A stretch of DNA of 7,364 nt, taken from assembly GCA_023250775.1 (NCBI GenBank), contig JAHFAA010000117.1, positions 2,620 through 9,983 on the forward strand. The letters run 5' to 3'. Made by a program: the position numbers and the translations under genes. Within the stretch, counting starts at the first letter, position 1. Each line of letters starts with the position of its first letter. Below, one piece after another: positions 6,462-7,364 of the stretch. The notes beneath the pieces are model-generated. The model did not search any database. It was not told the DNA's origin and saw nothing but the letters and a program-made list of their open reading frames with translations. Source of the DNA: Bdellovibrionales bacterium (GTDB lineage: Bacteria; Bdellovibrionota; Bacteriovoracia; Bacteriovoracales; Bacteriovoracaceae).

Positions 6462-6758
6462 CTACTGAACTGAAGAATCCAGCAAGGCCCCGTCGTCAGG
6501 AAAATGTTTTACATTGAGCGAACGTTTATGCGGAGTTTCTGAAAAGAGCTTTTTGAATTCGTCGGGGATTTGGGTGGCCTTATATTTTTTTCCATTGGAG
6601 AGTCGCAGCCAGTAGCCGTCAACAACATGGTGGTTAATAAGCATTTTGATAGGCTTGATGCTGATAATATGGGCGCGGTTGAAATAAACCAACTGCTCAT
6701 CTTGATCAGCTTGTTGCTCATTTTCACTTGTTAAAACATAAAATTTCAAAAATTCCAC
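6462..6758 (-). CDS. Small hypothetical protein, possibly FlbD- or LytTR-like beta fold
   Basis: This 98-residue soluble protein starts at GTG 6758, supported by GAGGG on the minus strand (6769-6765) about 6 nt upstream. Residues 23-72 follow a pattern of short beta strands: LVYFNRAHIISIKPIK, then GYWLRLSNGKKYKA, then a helix around PDEFKKLF. A central strand ending in NGKKY, with a preceding I-x-S/E-I stretch, resembles the small flagellar FlbD family and LytTR-type domains, but the match is only by pattern and no diagnostic residue settles it. The N-terminal 22 residues include an acidic, Gln-rich stretch. No membrane segment or cysteine is present. A promoter candidate lies upstream at 6791-6819. 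It is divergent from the YhhN-family gene. Confidence 0.62.
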   Translation of the reverse strand: MEFLKFYVLTSENEQQADQDEQLVYFNRAHIISIKPIKMLINHHVVDGYWLRLSNGKKYKATQIPDEFKKLFSETPHKRSLNVKHFPDDGALLDSSVQ

Positions 6759-6790
6759 AAGGCCCTCGAATGTCAGCGATTTAGCGCTTA

Positions 6791-6819
6791 ATTGTGCCTC
6801 TCACTGGCATTAGCCACAA
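6791..6819 (-). promoter_or_regulatory. Promoter candidate for the minus-strand 98-residue gene
   Basis: On the minus strand, TTGTGG (6819-6814) and CACAAT (6796-6791) are separated by 17 bp. Matches to consensus are 3 of 6 and 4 of 6, so this is a weak candidate. It would place the transcript start roughly 25 nt before the GTG start codon. Confidence 0.3.
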
Positions 6820-6850
6820 GGGGGTGGGTAGTTTTTATAGGCGGAAGAGC

Positions 6851-6879
6851 ATGGCCATTCTTGCGCAATCCCTTATAAT
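6851..6879 (+). promoter_or_regulatory. Promoter with perfect -10 and twin palindromes
   Basis: TATAAT at 6874-6879 is a perfect -10 element, 21 nt before the ATG of the YhhN-family gene. No good -35 is present at 16-18 bp. Instead, two perfect 8-bp palindromes, ATGGCCAT (6851-6858) and TTGCGCAA (6861-6868), occupy the -35 and spacer region. This arrangement suits a promoter that needs an activator or is blocked by a repressor. The regulator is unknown. Confidence 0.45.
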
Positions 6880-6900
6880 GAAAGGGAATTTGGATCACTT

Positions 6901-7364
6901 ATGCACTCTGATTTTCTAGCTCTTTTGTTTATTCTCTTGTGCGCTCTTTTTGTCCTTCTGCTTTTATGGGCAGAGAGGCGTGAATGGCGACTGGGAATCT
7001 GGCTTTTCAAGCCGGCGGCCTCCGGCTGTTTTGTGGGCCTAGGCGTGGCCTGGCATGTGCTCGGTCGACACCATTTCGGGCCTTGGGCCTTTGCCGCCTT
7101 GATTTTCTGTCTCCTAGGAGACGTCTTGCTTATTCCGAAAGAAAAGAAATATTTTTTGATGGGAGTGGGTGCCTTTCTTCTTGGCCATGTCGCCTTCATT
7201 GCCGCCTTTTTGATTGGTTTTTCCATGATTAACTGGTTGTGGGTTTTGGCCGCCTTGATTGTGGAGGCCCTCTTTATTTTTTTCGTCATGAAATGGCCCT
7301 GGTCCGAAGTGCCGAAAGAATTTTTTATCCCGGTTAATATTTATATTCTGGTCATCTCCTCTAT
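6901..7364 (+). CDS. YhhN/TMEM86-family membrane protein (lysoplasmalogenase-like), 3' truncated by window
   Basis: The first 154 residues are present; the gene continues past the window. The protein is very hydrophobic with an estimated six membrane segments so far (about 5-23, 38-54, 61-78, 84-107, 110-130 and from 141). Family landmarks are visible: KP at 37-38 opening the second segment, GD at 73-74 in LLGDVLL, GH at 95-96 in LLGHVAFIAAF, and the late P-x-N-x-Y at 144-148. The order and spacing match YhhN/TMEM86. Characterised members hydrolyse the vinyl-ether bond of lysoplasmalogens in the membrane; whether this one does so is inference. The ATG start has GGA (6892-6894) at 6 nt and a perfect TATAAT 21 nt upstream. 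Full family length is near 210-230 residues, so roughly the last third is missing. Confidence 0.8.
   Translation, partial: MHSDFLALLFILLCALFVLLLLWAERREWRLGIWLFKPAASGCFVGLGVAWHVLGRHHFGPWAFAALIFCLLGDVLLIPKEKKYFLMGVGAFLLGHVAFIAAFLIGFSMINWLWVLAALIVEALFIFFVMKWPWSEVPKEFFIPVNIYILVISS

Noticed and set aside
6759..6900. Intergenic region considered for a tRNA or small RNA
   Set aside because: No cloverleaf, T-loop GTTCGA-type box or hairpin-plus-U-tract was found; promoter elements explain the visible signals better.
6873..7289. Minus-strand 138-residue open frame rich in Lys and Arg
   Set aside because: It is antisense to the hydrophobic YhhN-family gene, whose family motifs are clear; complement of Leu/Phe-rich codons naturally yields Lys/Arg-rich sequence.

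Overview
The window looks like ordinary chromosome of a Gram-negative bacterium with moderate GC content (just under 50% by eye) and very dense gene packing. The gene set (a PilZ/YcgR-like c-di-GMP receptor, a lysine/alanine-rich histone-H1-like protein, a bacterial adenosine kinase of the PfkB family, a bacterial-type AsnRS, and a YhhN/TMEM86 membrane protein) would fit a Bdellovibrionota-like or related proteobacterial lineage. That placement is inference from gene content, because there is no rRNA or other marker here.

Layout: (1) Positions 1-2299, plus strand: the tail of an unrecognised gene, then a COG2907-type FAD-dependent amine-oxidase-fold protein and a classical short-chain dehydrogenase. 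Each junction is about 1 nt, so this is a tight, probably translationally coupled operon. (2) Positions 2301-3605, minus strand: a PilZ-domain protein convergent with the SDR gene (1 nt between stop codons), and upstream of it a histone-H1-like gene. The 108-nt gap between these two holds a GC-rich hairpin and a direct repeat. (3) Positions 3606-3734: a divergent intergenic region with a good sigma70-type promoter candidate for the plus strand. (4) Positions 3735-6159, plus strand: adenosine kinase followed after 16 nt by asnS, probably one transcript. (5) Positions 6226-6758: two small hypothetical genes, convergent with 2 nt between stops. (6) Positions 6759-6900: a divergent promoter region with a perfect TATAAT and two adjacent 8-bp palindromes. 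(7) From 6901 to the window end: the N-terminal part of a YhhN-family (lysoplasmalogenase-like) integral membrane protein, cut by the window.

The genes form several small unrelated units: lipid or small-molecule redox (FAD protein and SDR), second-messenger sensing (PilZ), nucleoid structure (H1-like), purine salvage and translation (adk-like and asnS), and membrane lipid turnover (YhhN). I found no mobile element, CRISPR array, phage gene, tRNA or rRNA. No clearly new multi-gene system is evident. The least explained elements are the FAD protein/SDR operon, the helical N-terminal domain of the H1-like protein, the two small hypothetical proteins, and the structured intergenic regions.
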